Shown here: positions 1 through 8,934 of the stretch, piece after piece
Numbering within the stretch: position 1 is the stretch's first letter
Layout of the letters: every line of letters begins with the position of its first letter
Source: an uncultured Lachnospiraceae bacterium
GTDB taxonomy: Bacteria > Bacillota > Clostridia > Lachnospirales > Lachnospiraceae
Reading direction: 5' to 3'
Length of the DNA: 64,000 nt
Assembly (NCBI GenBank): GCA_910578335.1
Contig: CAJTPU010000016.1
Span: 10,155 to 74,154 of the forward strand
Notes under the pieces: model-generated
Told to the model about the DNA's origin: nothing
The model's input: the letters and a program-made list of their open reading frames with translations, nothing else
Database searches by the model: none
Made by a program: the position numbers and the translations under genes

Positions 1-1
1 T

Positions 2-325
2 TGGGCTGAACTATATAGCACGCTTGCGTATGACGAACTTATGGAAAACAGTGCTCATATACTTGCCATACAGATTATGGAAACTTATGAAGCGCTTAGG
101 GCTTGTGATGATTATTATGGACTTACTGACGGGCAGATGGATTTAATTCTTTCTCTTTCAAGACAGCGCTCCCAAACGGACTTTTCCATGCCTATAATTT
201 TGGAAAAGACAGATGTATTGTGCGGAGACATAGGAAAAATAAGAATATCTATGGGTGAATTAAACATCAAACTGAAAGAAGAAAAAGAAAATAAAACAAA
301 AAACTTGGTTAGGGAAAATCTATAG
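2..325 (+). CDS. C-terminal part of an unrecognised protein (runs off the left edge)
   Basis: An open frame continues from the window edge (first full codon at base 2) to a TAG at 323-325, giving 107 visible residues. The first in-frame ATG is at 41, but it has no convincing Shine-Dalgarno site and the frame stays open upstream, so it is probably the tail of a longer gene. The visible part is soluble and mostly helical by composition, with a very Lys/Glu/Asn-rich C-terminus. I do not recognise a family. Short proteins of this general make-up are common in mobile elements of gut Clostridia, but that is only a loose impression. A terminator follows at 411-466. Confidence 0.55.
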   Translation, partial: WAELYSTLAYDELMENSAHILAIQIMETYEALRACDDYYGLTDGQMDLILSLSRQRSQTDFSMPIILEKTDVLCGDIGKIRISMGELNIKLKEEKENKTKNLVRENL

Positions 326-410
326 TGAAAGACTCAGAAAGTATATTGCGTGTTCCAAATTAATACATTGCATAACAACTTTTATTCAAAAGAGTTGAAA
401 AGAGAAAATT

Positions 411-466
411 AAAAAAGACAGGGAGCAAAATATGTAAGATAGAAATCGTCTCCCTGTCCTTTTTAT
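411..466 (+). terminator. Bidirectional rho-independent terminator
   Basis: A perfect 9-bp stem (GACAGGGAG at 417-425 with CTCCCTGTC at 450-458) encloses a 24-base loop. A T-rich tract follows on the plus side and an A-tract precedes it. It can end both the left-edge gene (plus strand) and the DHH gene transcribed toward it on the minus strand. Confidence 0.8.
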
Positions 467-528
467 ATGCCAACAAGATTGTGACTTTTTATACGCACAA
501 AATATTGGGGTTTGTCTACAAAAACAGT

Positions 529-1449
529 TTATTTGTTGGCAAGTGCACACAATTCGTCCAGCATTTTTGGTAAATCGGTATCCATGTTTGCGGAAGTAAA
601 CTGGCAGGTGCCGACCTTTTTATGCCCGCCGCCGCCGTATTTCAGCATAAGGCTTCCCACGTTGACATCACTGGTTTTGTTTAAGATGCTGTAGCCCACC
701 GCGGCAGAACAGCCTTCGCCGCCTTTGCCGTTTACAATCCATGCGGAGATATTCTGTTCGGGATACATGCTGTAAATCATAAAGCGGTTGCCGGTGTAAA
801 TCGGTTCTACGCCGCGCAGGTCCGTAACAATCACATTCCCCTTTACCTGCGTATGTGCAGTCACCATTTCCTTGAATTTTTCGGTCTGCTCATGATATAT
901 TTCGATGCGCTCTTTAATGTCCGGCAGAGCGAGGATTTCATCGGTTGACATGGTACGGCAGGCGTCAATCAGCTTTTCCATAAGCTGATAATTGGATATG
1001 GTAAAATTGCGGAAGCGTCCGAGACCGGTTCTGGGGTCCATCAAGAAGCCAATCAGAATCCATCCCTTTGGATTCTGAATTTCGTCAATCGTAAGATTGC
1101 CGGAATCCACCTTGTCAACAGCCTCCATCATATCGTCAAACTGCGGAAATTTCTCCCTTCCGCCGTAATACTCATAAATAATTCTGGCGCAGGAGGGGGT
1201 GATACGGCTTTCTCCTTTGTATTTGCCGGCAAGCGCTAACCGTTCATGTTCGCTGGAGTGGTGGTCGAACCAAAGTCCGCAGCCTTCTACATAAGGGACG
1301 TTAGCAAGGCAGTCGTCTTCATTTACCTCGACAAGACCGTCCTGCAAATCCTTTGGATGCGCAAACTTCCAATGGTCGATAATGCCCGCTTCCTTCAATA
1401 GAGCGCCACATGCAAGCCCGTCAAAATCTGAACGTGTAATTAACCTCAT
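529..1449 (-). CDS. DHH/DHHA1-family phosphoesterase
   Basis: A 306-residue soluble member of the DHH phosphoesterase superfamily (RecJ, NrnA, exopolyphosphatase-like; Mn-dependent hydrolysis of phosphodiesters or short oligonucleotides). Motif I is SDFDG at residues 7-11, the DHH motif is FDHH at 61-64, and the C-terminal DHHA1 substrate loop GGGGH is near residue 275. The ATG at 1449 is chosen because AAAGGAG lies six bases upstream; a GTG at 1467 is in frame but lies before this site. The gene stands alone with its own promoter (1534-1562). The exact substrate cannot be read from sequence; nano-RNA, cyclic dinucleotide products or polyphosphate are all possible in this family. Confidence 0.85.
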   Translation of the reverse strand: MRLITRSDFDGLACGALLKEAGIIDHWKFAHPKDLQDGLVEVNEDDCLANVPYVEGCGLWFDHHSSEHERLALAGKYKGESRITPSCARIIYEYYGGREKFPQFDDMMEAVDKVDSGNLTIDEIQNPKGWILIGFLMDPRTGLGRFRNFTISNYQLMEKLIDACRTMSTDEILALPDIKERIEIYHEQTEKFKEMVTAHTQVKGNVIVTDLRGVEPIYTGNRFMIYSMYPEQNISAWIVNGKGGEGCSAAVGYSILNKTSDVNVGSLMLKYGGGGHKKVGTCQFTSANMDTDLPKMLDELCALANK

Positions 1450-1533
1450 AAAAGACTCCTTTTTCACAATTTATTTTCATAGGCACGCCCCATAAGAGGC
1501 GGAAACATGCCTGATAAAACTATATCAAACTAC

Positions 1534-1562
1534 ATTATAGACAATATGGGCGCTTTTTTCAA
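1534..1562 (-). promoter_or_regulatory. Sigma-A promoter of the DHH gene
   Basis: Read on the minus strand, TTGAAA (1562-1557) and TATAAT (1539-1534) are 17 bases apart, a near-consensus vegetative promoter. The transcript leader of roughly 80 bases contains a 6-bp stem-loop (GGCATG with CGTGCC). Confidence 0.7.
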
Positions 1563-1619
1563 TATATTCAAAGAACTTTTCCGCATTTTATGCGGTATGC
1601 CGATTTCGGTAATAGGGAA

Positions 1620-1648
1620 TGGAATTGTAAGAATGCCTGTGGTAAAAT
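1620..1648 (+). promoter_or_regulatory. Possible extended -10 promoter of the lipoprotein gene
   Basis: TGGTAAAAT at 1640-1648 fits an extended -10 element (TGn then TAAAAT). The -35 position (TGGAAT, 1620-1625) is poor. It sits about 50 bases before the lipoprotein start. Confidence 0.35.
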
Positions 1649-1699
1649 GGTGACATTGCAGAGAGAAAATTCCCGAATGCAAAAAGGAGGAAAAGGGGT

Positions 1700-2899
1700 A
1701 TGGAATTGCATAGAGGAGGAAACAGAATAGCCATACTGATTTTACTGGTTTTGCTGCTTGCTGCGTGCGGCAGTCCCAAAATGACAGTGCCGGAGAGTCG
1801 GAAAACCAAATACCAATTGCCAAAAACAGACCTGCAGGAATGGTGCGGTTATTACTCCCGCAGCGGTAAAACAAAGGACAACGGCATTGTGGATATAGGC
1901 TTTGTTCTCTATGAGCAGGAGGGGCTTTTCTGGGGTTACCTTTCTGTGGAAGGACATGAATACCACGGGGAGATGGCGGATACCTATCAACATAAAAGAA
2001 TTCTCACTACAGTGCAGACACATGCGGGAGGGGTGTTTGTCTATTTTTATGAGGAAATTCCCATAGAGGAAGCGGAGGGCATTTCCGTGAAAGAACAGGA
2101 GGACTATTTTGGCGCGTGCACACGGGGCGATTTGCTGTTTACCATGAAGCAGGAGGGAGCGGATATCCTTACTACGTGGGAGAAGCCTTTTTTGGCGGAA
2201 GCGGAAGAAAGCCTGACCGAAAGGAGCTTTCATCGGTTTGACATCCATTATTTATCCTGTATCTTGTTGGGAGAAAAGGATAGGGAGGCTTTTTTGGCGG
2301 CGCGGGGGATTTCGTCTTGGGCAGTTCCCTTTTTTGTATATGAGGACGAAGACAGCGGGCGGCAGCTTGCCGTTTATACGGATGAGCCTGCGGGAGGCGG
2401 AACCGGAATTTACCGTGAAGGCGGACGTGTACAGGGGATTGGGATTCCTGCGTGCAGCGAGGCGGAATGGGTTGATGAGCGGTTTGAGGTAACGTATGGA
2501 GGTGATACCGGAGAGCGGTCAGTGGACGATTACACGGAAAACCGTACATATAACGAACAGGGGCAGCTTACCCGCTTCCTCTCGGAGGGGATGATAACGG
2601 ACATAGAAGAACCCTGTCGGGACAGAGTCATAGAAATAACCTATTTCTACAGGGACGACGGTACGTTAGAAAAGAAGGAGGGCTTTTACAACGCATGGAT
2701 TTTCGGCACTGTCGGCTGCTCGGAACGCTGCTTTTATGATGCACAGGGACGTCTGATATATTCCAGCGCTCATATCACCCACGGCAGTCTGGATAATTAT
2801 TATATCTATCAAGGAGACGGTGCCCGCCCTGATTATGGCATTATGCTGGATTATGACGGCAGTATTCACGCATATGAATTTATACATTATACAGATTAA
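1700..2899 (+). CDS. Putative lipoprotein of unknown function
   Basis: A 399-residue exported lipoprotein. The N-terminus has a basic start, a hydrophobic run at residues 10-21 and the lipobox LAAC with Cys23, so it should be lipidated by Lgt and cut by LspA (both encoded in this window). The mature part is acidic and rich in aromatic residues. Its C-terminal third has short beta-strand-like repeats around YNEQGQL and YDAQGRL, which resemble the YD/RHS-type pattern but are too few to call that family. AGGAGG precedes the ATG by about ten bases. No catalytic motif was recognised. It stands between the DHH gene (divergent) and lgt (same strand). Confidence 0.75.
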   Translation: MELHRGGNRIAILILLVLLLAACGSPKMTVPESRKTKYQLPKTDLQEWCGYYSRSGKTKDNGIVDIGFVLYEQEGLFWGYLSVEGHEYHGEMADTYQHKRILTTVQTHAGGVFVYFYEEIPIEEAEGISVKEQEDYFGACTRGDLLFTMKQEGADILTTWEKPFLAEAEESLTERSFHRFDIHYLSCILLGEKDREAFLAARGISSWAVPFFVYEDEDSGRQLAVYTDEPAGGGTGIYREGGRVQGIGIPACSEAEWVDERFEVTYGGDTGERSVDDYTENRTYNEQGQLTRFLSEGMITDIEEPCRDRVIEITYFYRDDGTLEKKEGFYNAWIFGTVGCSERCFYDAQGRLIYSSAHITHGSLDNYYIYQGDGARPDYGIMLDYDGSIHAYEFIHYTD

Positions 2900-2945
2900 A
2901 AATTTTATTTTTATGAAAAGAAAATTAAAAAAACACAAAAGTATA

Positions 2946-2968
2946 GTCATGGTATGAAAAACCATGTT
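2946..2968 (+). other. Stem-loop upstream of lgt
   Basis: CATGGT and ACCATG form a 6-bp stem around a seven-base loop in an otherwise AT-rich spacer. No strong U-run follows, so it is not a clear terminator. It could be a weak terminator for the lipoprotein gene or part of the lgt leader. Confidence 0.35.
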
Positions 2969-3002
2969 ATCATAAATAATATAGCAGGAAGGACGTAAAA
3001 AA

Positions 3003-3749
3003 ATGTACAATGATTTATTTACCATCGGACCGTTTACCGTACACGGATATGGGCTTATGATTGCAATTGGCGTGCTGGCGGCGTTGTTTATTGCAGAGGC
3101 AAGGGCAAAAAAGCGGGATATGAATGCGGATGTGCTTTATCCGCTTACACTGGTATGCGTGGTGTTTGGCTTTGCAAGCGCAAAGGTTTTGTTCTGCATT
3201 GTAGAATGGCGGCAGTTTATCAAAAATCCATTGCAGCTTCTGACGGGAAACGGGTTTGTGGTCTACGGCGGCATTATTGGCGGCGTGCTGGCAGCATTTT
3301 TGTACTGCAGGTTGAAAAAACTCAATTTCTGGGATTATTTTGATATTGTGCTTCCCAGTGTGGCGGTGGCGCAGGGCTTCGGGCGGATTGGCTGTTTCCT
3401 TGCAGGATGCTGTTACGGCAGAGAGACGGACTCTTTTTTGGGAATTGCGTTCACACATTCCGATTATGCCCCAAACGGCGTGAAGCTGCTTCCCACACAG
3501 CTTTTTTCGGCGGCGGGCATGTTTTTGATAGCAGGTTTTTTATTCTGGTATGCGAAAAAAGAGCGAAAAAAGGGGCAGGTCGGCGCGTTATATCTGGTTT
3601 TATACAGCATCGGCAGGTTTATCATAGAGTTTTTCAGAGATGACTACAGGGGGGCGGTGGGCTTTCTTTCCACATCGCAGTTTATTTCCCTGTTTATTTT
3701 GGCAATAGGAGTGTGGTTGTTCAGAAAAAGGAGCGTGGAAAAAGAATGA
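3003..3749 (+). CDS. lgt: Prolipoprotein diacylglyceryl transferase, variant subtype
   Basis: A 248-residue polytopic membrane protein of the Lgt family, which moves diacylglyceryl from phosphatidylglycerol to the lipobox cysteine. His14 lies in the N-terminal TVHGYG motif. The Lgt signature appears near residues 126-138 as GRIGCFLAGCCYG, where textbook Lgt has GRIGNFxNxExxG. The position of the essential E. coli His103 (FHGG) reads VYGG here. This cysteine-rich version is one I associate with clostridial Lgt-like proteins, so lipidation is likely but substrate details may differ. It precedes an ABC transporter gene with an ATGA overlap. Confidence 0.85.
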   Translation: MYNDLFTIGPFTVHGYGLMIAIGVLAALFIAEARAKKRDMNADVLYPLTLVCVVFGFASAKVLFCIVEWRQFIKNPLQLLTGNGFVVYGGIIGGVLAAFLYCRLKKLNFWDYFDIVLPSVAVAQGFGRIGCFLAGCCYGRETDSFLGIAFTHSDYAPNGVKLLPTQLFSAAGMFLIAGFLFWYAKKERKKGQVGALYLVLYSIGRFIIEFFRDDYRGAVGFLSTSQFISLFILAIGVWLFRKRSVEKE

Positions 3750-4450
3750 GTGCGTTTGTGGAATTTCGCGGCGTGAGCAAAGTTTATAAAACCGGTGAAG
3801 TGTCCATTCAGGCATTGCACGATGTCAATTTTGAGATTCAGCAGGGGGAGTTCTGCGTGGTGGTGGGCGCCTCCGGCGCCGGCAAGACGACAATCTTAAA
3901 TATTCTGGGCGGCATGGACACGCTGTCGGGCGGACAGGTTTTTTTGGACGGAGAAGAAATTTCCGCATATAAAAAGAAACAGCTTACTACTTACAGGCGG
4001 CATGACGTCGGGTTTGTGTTCCAGTTTTATAATCTGGTGCAGAATTTGACGGCGCTTGAAAATGTGGAGCTTGCGGCACAGATATGTAAGGAGCCGCTGG
4101 ATGCGGCAAAGGTTCTTGAAGAGGTGGGGCTTAGGGAGCGTATGGCAAATTTTCCCGCGCAGCTTTCCGGCGGCGAACAGCAGCGCGTTGCCATTGCAAG
4201 GGCACTTGCCAAAAATCCGAAGCTGCTTTTATGCGACGAGCCTACGGGCGCGCTGGATTACAATACGGGAAAAGCAGTATTAAAGCTTTTGCAGGATACT
4301 TGCAGGAAAAAAGGACGCACCGTGGTAGTGATTACGCACAACCAGGCGCTTACCGCCATGGCGGACAGAATTATTACGATAAAGAGCGGGACCGTAAAAA
4401 GTGTGGTTCTCAATCAGAATATTGTAAATGTGGAAGAAATCGAATGGTAA
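3746..4450 (+). CDS. ABC transporter ATP-binding protein (MacB/LolD type)
   Basis: A 234-residue ATPase. Walker A is GASGAGKTT (residues 41-49), the signature is LSGGEQQRVAIARAL, Walker B is LLLCDEPTGALD and the switch is ITHN. This set is typical of ATPases paired with FtsX-like permeases, and the permease follows 18 bases downstream. The ATG at 3746 overlaps the lgt stop (ATGA) and has GGAG upstream; an earlier in-frame GTG at 3713 lies inside lgt. The pair probably performs mechanotransmission or lipid/peptide handling rather than classical import. The substrate is unknown. Confidence 0.93.
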   Translation: MSAFVEFRGVSKVYKTGEVSIQALHDVNFEIQQGEFCVVVGASGAGKTTILNILGGMDTLSGGQVFLDGEEISAYKKKQLTTYRRHDVGFVFQFYNLVQNLTALENVELAAQICKEPLDAAKVLEEVGLRERMANFPAQLSGGEQQRVAIARALAKNPKLLLCDEPTGALDYNTGKAVLKLLQDTCRKKGRTVVVITHNQALTAMADRIITIKSGTVKSVVLNQNIVNVEEIEW

Positions 4451-4468
4451 GGAAGTGACGAAACGCCT

Positions 4469-7400
4469 ATGAAATCCATGATGGCAAAGACAACACTGCG
4501 TGAAATCAAACAAAGCTTTGGACGTTATCTGGCAATTCTGGCGATTGTCGCGCTTGGCGTGGGCTTTTTTTCGGGATTAAAGGTGACGACGGATTCCATG
4601 ACGGTGTCTGCGGATAAGTATCTGCAAAAGACGCAGCTTTTTGATTACAGGCTTTTGTCCACCCTTGGTTTTGAAGAGGCGGATGTGGAAGCGCTTTCGG
4701 GCAGGGAGGATGTCAGGGCTGTGGAAGGCGCGGTGTCTGCGGACATTATTTATATCAATGCACAGGGAAATGAGAGCGTTATCCGGGCGCATTCTCTTAC
4801 CAGACAGATAAATCAGGCAGTGCTTGTGGCAGGCAGGCTTCCCGAGAGCGGGGACGAGTGCGTGGTGGACAGTGCGCTTTACGGGGAAGAAGCCATCGGC
4901 ACCAAAATTGTGCTGTCCGAGAACAATGCCGAAGAGGACCTTGATAATTTTGCCTTTCAGGAGTATACCATTTCCGGTATCATACAGTCGCCATACTATA
5001 TCCAGTTTGAAAGAGGAAATACTTCTCTTGGAAACGGAAGGGTAAGCGGCTTTATGTATCTGCTTCCGGAAGGCTTTCAGATGGAGTATTATACGGAGAT
5101 TTTCGTAAAATTCGATGAGGATTATCTCTTATATTCCGAGGCGTATGAAGCATATATGGAAGAGAAGGAAAGCGTCTGGGAAACCTATGTAAAAGAACAG
5201 GGGCAGCGCAGGTACGATTCCATTATTGACGAGGCAAATGAAGAGCTTTTAAATGCGGAGAAAGAATTGCAGGATAAAAAAGCGGAGGCGGAAACAGAGC
5301 TTTTAGATGCCAGAAAGGATTTGGAGAAGGCAGAGCAGGAAATTGCAGACGGGGAAGCGGAGCTGGCGGACGGCAGGGAGAAGCTGGCAGAGGGAAAAAA
5401 GGAGCTGGCGGACGGGGAAAAGCAGATAGCCGAAGCCGAAGCAGAGCTCGCAGACAGGGAAGCTTCTCTTGCGGCTGCAAGGGAGCAGATTGCAGCAAAT
5501 GAAGCCGCTCTCGATGCCATGCGGCAGCAGTATGGCGACTATGCGCAGATGCCGCAGGCTGCGGCAGAGCTTTTAGCTGCACAGGAAGCAATTTTACAGG
5601 CAAAGCAGCAGCTTGACGAGGGAGAGGCTGCGCTTTTGGCAGCAAGGGAAGAAATAGAGGCGGCAAAGAGAGAGCTTGCCACAAACCGGAAAGAACTTTT
5701 AAAGGCAGAGGAGGAGCTGGCGGATGCCGAGGCAGAGCTGGCTGACGGAAAAAAGGAGCTGGCGGACGGCTGGCAGGAATATGAGGATGCTTATGCGGAA
5801 TTTGAAGAAGAAATTGCGGATGCCGAAGCAAAGCTTTTAGACGCGAGGGCGGAGATAGCGGATATCAAAATGCCCGACACCTTTGTGTTTGGAAGAGACA
5901 CCAATATCGGTTATGTGTGTTTTGAAAATGATTCCGGCATTGTAGACGGCATTGCCATTGTATTTCCGGTGTTTTTCTTTTTGGTGGCGGCGCTGGTCTG
6001 CATGACGACCATGAACCGGATGGTGGAGGAGCAGAGGACGCAGATAGGCGTACTAAAGGCGCTTGGCTACAGCGAAGGCTCCATCATGGGAAAATACCTT
6101 TTTTATTCGGGCAGTGCGGCGTTAATCGGCAGCGTGGCGGGATTTATGCTTGGCACAAGCATGATTCCCTATGTTATCTGGGTAGTTTACAAGATTATGT
6201 ACCGGATGGGCAGCTTTTCGTACGTGTTTGACTGGAAGCTTGCGATGGTTTCCCTGATTGTGGCAATTTGCTGTACGATGGGAACCACCTGGGTTTCCTG
6301 CCGCCGTGAGCTAAAGGCGGTGGCTGCAAGCCTGATGCGCCCCAAAGCGCCGAAGGCTGGAAAGAGAGTCCTTTTAGAGCGCCTGACATTTGTCTGGAAG
6401 CGCCTGAATTTCCTGCAAAAGGTATCTGTCAGGAATGTATTCCGTTATAAGAAGCGTTTTTTTATGATGATAATTGGCATCAGCGGCTGTACGGCTCTTC
6501 TGCTGACCGGCTTCGGAATCAGTGATTCCGTCAAGAACATTGCCAACAAGCAATATGAGGAAATCCATATATATCATCTGAGTGTTTCCCTGCAGGAGGA
6601 TTTTCGCACCGAGAAGGAAGAGGAAGCTTTGCAGGTCATGGAGGAGCAGGGGCTTACGTATCTGCCGGCACTGGAAACTTCCATGGATATGGAAACCGGC
6701 GGGCAGGTAAAATCCGTCAATCTGATTGTGGTTGCCAATCCGGAGAATATGGACGGTTTTATCAGCCTTCACACGAAGGACGGGGAACGTATCGACTATC
6801 CGAAGGCGGGGGAGGCGGTGATTGCCGGACAGCTTGCGGAAAACTTTAAGATTAAAACCGGCGACTCTATATGGCTTTATGATGAGGACAGGAATGCCAT
6901 ACAGGTAAAGATTTCCGGTATCTGTGAAAATTATGTGTATAATTATGTCTACCTGTCACCGGAAACCTATGAGTCGCAGATAGGTACACCGGAGTATAAG
7001 ACCCTCTACGCCAACGCACAGGAGGGAACAGACTTGCATATGGCGGCAGCCGCGCTGATGAAAGCAGAAAATGTATCTATGGTAAATGTCAGCGAAGATG
7101 TGAAGGAGCGTTTTTCCGGTATGATGGGCAGGCTGGACTATGTGGTGCTTGTGATTATTCTATGCGCCGGAGCACTGGCATTTATTGTACTGTACAATCT
7201 GAATAACATCAATATCACGGAGCGTATCCGCGAAATTGCAACCATAAAAGTGCTTGGTTTTTATCAGCGGGAGACGGCAAAATATGTTTTTCGGGAAAAT
7301 ACAGTACTGACGGCACTTGGCTGTGCAATCGGATTATTTTTAGGTAAGCTTTTACATGCCTATGTGATGTATAAGGCAAAAATCGATATGGTATCCTTTG

Positions 7401-7534
7401 ATGTCCATATACAGTGGACCAGTTATCTTTACAGCGTTATTTTGACGTTTGTATTTGCATGGGTTGTCAACAGGATGATGGCGGGCAAGTTAAACCGTAT
7501 CAATATGGCGGAGTCATTGAAGTCTGTGGACTAA
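4469..7534 (+). CDS. FtsX-like ABC permease with a long extracytoplasmic coiled coil
   Basis: A 1021-residue permease. One transmembrane helix lies at about 17-38, followed by a large extracytoplasmic domain. A highly charged Ala/Glu-rich coiled coil spans about 232-350 and 370-468, with a hinge around Tyr-Gly-Asp-Tyr near 360. An FtsX domain follows at about 490-620 (three helices), then a second extracytoplasmic domain, and a second FtsX domain near 895-1010. The coiled coil contains near-perfect heptads of the form ELADGxx. The layout matches macrolide-exporter-type (type VII) ABC systems, in which the ectodomain reaches into the envelope. It pairs with the ATPase just upstream. The substrate is not predictable. 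Confidence 0.9.
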   Translation: MKSMMAKTTLREIKQSFGRYLAILAIVALGVGFFSGLKVTTDSMTVSADKYLQKTQLFDYRLLSTLGFEEADVEALSGREDVRAVEGAVSADIIYINAQGNESVIRAHSLTRQINQAVLVAGRLPESGDECVVDSALYGEEAIGTKIVLSENNAEEDLDNFAFQEYTISGIIQSPYYIQFERGNTSLGNGRVSGFMYLLPEGFQMEYYTEIFVKFDEDYLLYSEAYEAYMEEKESVWETYVKEQGQRRYDSIIDEANEELLNAEKELQDKKAEAETELLDARKDLEKAEQEIADGEAELADGREKLAEGKKELADGEKQIAEAEAELADREASLAAAREQIAANEAALDAMRQQYGDYAQMPQAAAELLAAQEAILQAKQQLDEGEAALLAAREEIEAAKRELATNRKELLKAEEELADAEAELADGKKELADGWQEYEDAYAEFEEEIADAEAKLLDARAEIADIKMPDTFVFGRDTNIGYVCFENDSGIVDGIAIVFPVFFFLVAALVCMTTMNRMVEEQRTQIGVLKALGYSEGSIMGKYLFYSGSAALIGSVAGFMLGTSMIPYVIWVVYKIMYRMGSFSYVFDWKLAMVSLIVAICCTMGTTWVSCRRELKAVAASLMRPKAPKAGKRVLLERLTFVWKRLNFLQKVSVRNVFRYKKRFFMMIIGISGCTALLLTGFGISDSVKNIANKQYEEIHIYHLSVSLQEDFRTEKEEEALQVMEEQGLTYLPALETSMDMETGGQVKSVNLIVVANPENMDGFISLHTKDGERIDYPKAGEAVIAGQLAENFKIKTGDSIWLYDEDRNAIQVKISGICENYVYNYVYLSPETYESQIGTPEYKTLYANAQEGTDLHMAAAALMKAENVSMVNVSEDVKERFSGMMGRLDYVVLVIILCAGALAFIVLYNLNNINITERIREIATIKVLGFYQRETAKYVFRENTVLTALGCAIGLFLGKLLHAYVMYKAKIDMVSFDVHIQWTSYLYSVILTFVFAWVVNRMMAGKLNRINMAESLKSVD

Positions 7535-7547
7535 GGAGGAAAAGCGT

Positions 7548-8852
7548 ATGCGGATGTACGATTTGATTGTCAAAAAGAGAAACGGCGGCACACTGACGCG
7601 CGAGGAAATTGCTTTTATGGTAAAAGGGTATACTGACGGCGAAATACCGGATTACCAGATGTCCGCCATGATGATGGCTGTTTATTTTAAAGGCATGAAT
7701 GAGGAGGAAACGCTCGCCCTTACCATGTCGATGCGGGACAGCGGGGAAGTGCTCGATTTAAGCGCCATTGCAGGAATCAAGGTGGATAAGCATTCGACGG
7801 GCGGCGTGGGGGATAAGACCTCCCTTGCACTTGCTCCCATGGTGGCTGCATGTGGGATTCCCGTTGCCAAAATGAGCGGCAGGGGGCTTGGGCATACCGG
7901 CGGCACGATTGACAAGCTGGAGAGCTTTGCCGGTTTTTCCACGGGTATCCCGACAGAGCGTTTTGTGGAAAATGTAAACCGTATCGGTATTTCCATTATG
8001 GGACAGACGGCAAATCTTGCGCCTGCGGACAAAAAACTCTACGCGCTCAGGGATGTGACGGCAACCGTGGACAATATGTCCCTGATTGCAAGCTCCATTA
8101 TGAGTAAAAAGCTTGCGGCAGGCGCCGATGCCATTGTACTGGATGTCAAGACGGGAAGCGGTGCGTTTATGAAGGATGAAGCGGATTCCTTTGCACTTGC
8201 AAGGGAAATGGTTAACATTGGAAACGGCGCAGGCAAGAAATGTGTTGCCGTAGTATCCGATATGGACCAGCCATTAGGCTTTGCCGTGGGCAATGCGCTG
8301 GAGGTAGAAGAGGCGATTGCTACATTAAAGGGCAGGGGTCCCGCAGATTTTGTGGAGCTGTGCCTGACACTCGGCACACAGATGCTGCTTTTGGGTAAAA
8401 AAGCAGCAACAGAGCAAGAGGCAAGGGAGAAATTGCTTGCCGTGATAAAAGACGGAAGCGCCCTGCAAAAGCTCGCGGAATTTGTAGAAGCACAGGGTGG
8501 AGACGCGGCAGCCGTTTATGACACGTCCCGCTTACCGAAGGCGTCTCTTACAAAAGAAGTAAAAGCGGACAGGGATGGCTTCGTGGAACATATCAATTGT
8601 GAGGAAGTCGGCATTTGCTCTCTGATTTTAGGCGGGGGCAGGGAGACGAAAGAGAGTCCTATCGATTTGTCCGTTGGGATTGTGCTGCAAAAAAAAGCAG
8701 GAGACAGCGTTCTTTTGGGGGATACGCTGGCGGTTCTGTATGCCAATGAGCCGGATAAAATGGAAGAGGCAAAACGGCGCCTCAAGCTGGCTTACCGGAT
8801 TACAAAAGAAATGCCCAAGAAGCGGAGTTTGATAAAGGGCGTGATAAGCTGA
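7548..8852 (+). CDS. pdp: Pyrimidine-nucleoside phosphorylase
   Basis: A 434-residue cytosolic enzyme that splits uridine, thymidine and deoxyuridine with phosphate to free base and (deoxy)ribose-1-phosphate. The N-terminal helical domain (about 1-65) carries YQMSAMMMAVYFKG. The phosphate and nucleoside site has KHSTGGVGDKTS and the family signature SGRGLGHTGGTIDKLE (about 108-123). The C-terminal alpha/beta domain is complete. The length is normal for the family. TAAGGAGG lies just before the ATG. It follows the permease gene by 13 bases and may be co-transcribed with it, although no functional link is obvious. Confidence 0.95.
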   Translation: MRMYDLIVKKRNGGTLTREEIAFMVKGYTDGEIPDYQMSAMMMAVYFKGMNEEETLALTMSMRDSGEVLDLSAIAGIKVDKHSTGGVGDKTSLALAPMVAACGIPVAKMSGRGLGHTGGTIDKLESFAGFSTGIPTERFVENVNRIGISIMGQTANLAPADKKLYALRDVTATVDNMSLIASSIMSKKLAAGADAIVLDVKTGSGAFMKDEADSFALAREMVNIGNGAGKKCVAVVSDMDQPLGFAVGNALEVEEAIATLKGRGPADFVELCLTLGTQMLLLGKKAATEQEAREKLLAVIKDGSALQKLAEFVEAQGGDAAAVYDTSRLPKASLTKEVKADRDGFVEHINCEEVGICSLILGGGRETKESPIDLSVGIVLQKKAGDSVLLGDTLAVLYANEPDKMEEAKRRLKLAYRITKEMPKKRSLIKGVIS

Positions 8853-8934
8853 TTTTACAAAAACAGCAGCAGGCGGCTTGCTTACAAAGAAAAAAGACAG
8901 GTATCAGCAGACGTGCGGCAGAATATAGTATAGT

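Noticed and set aside
1530..2549. Minus-strand frames opposite the first lipoprotein gene
   Set aside because: They have low-complexity composition with no ribosome site, and are antisense to a lipoprotein gene with a clean lipobox.
5185..5831. Two long minus-strand frames opposite the permease coiled coil
   Set aside because: They are Ser/Ala- or Pro/Leu-rich mirror images of the repeated Ala/Glu codons, with no ribosome site; shadows of the real gene.
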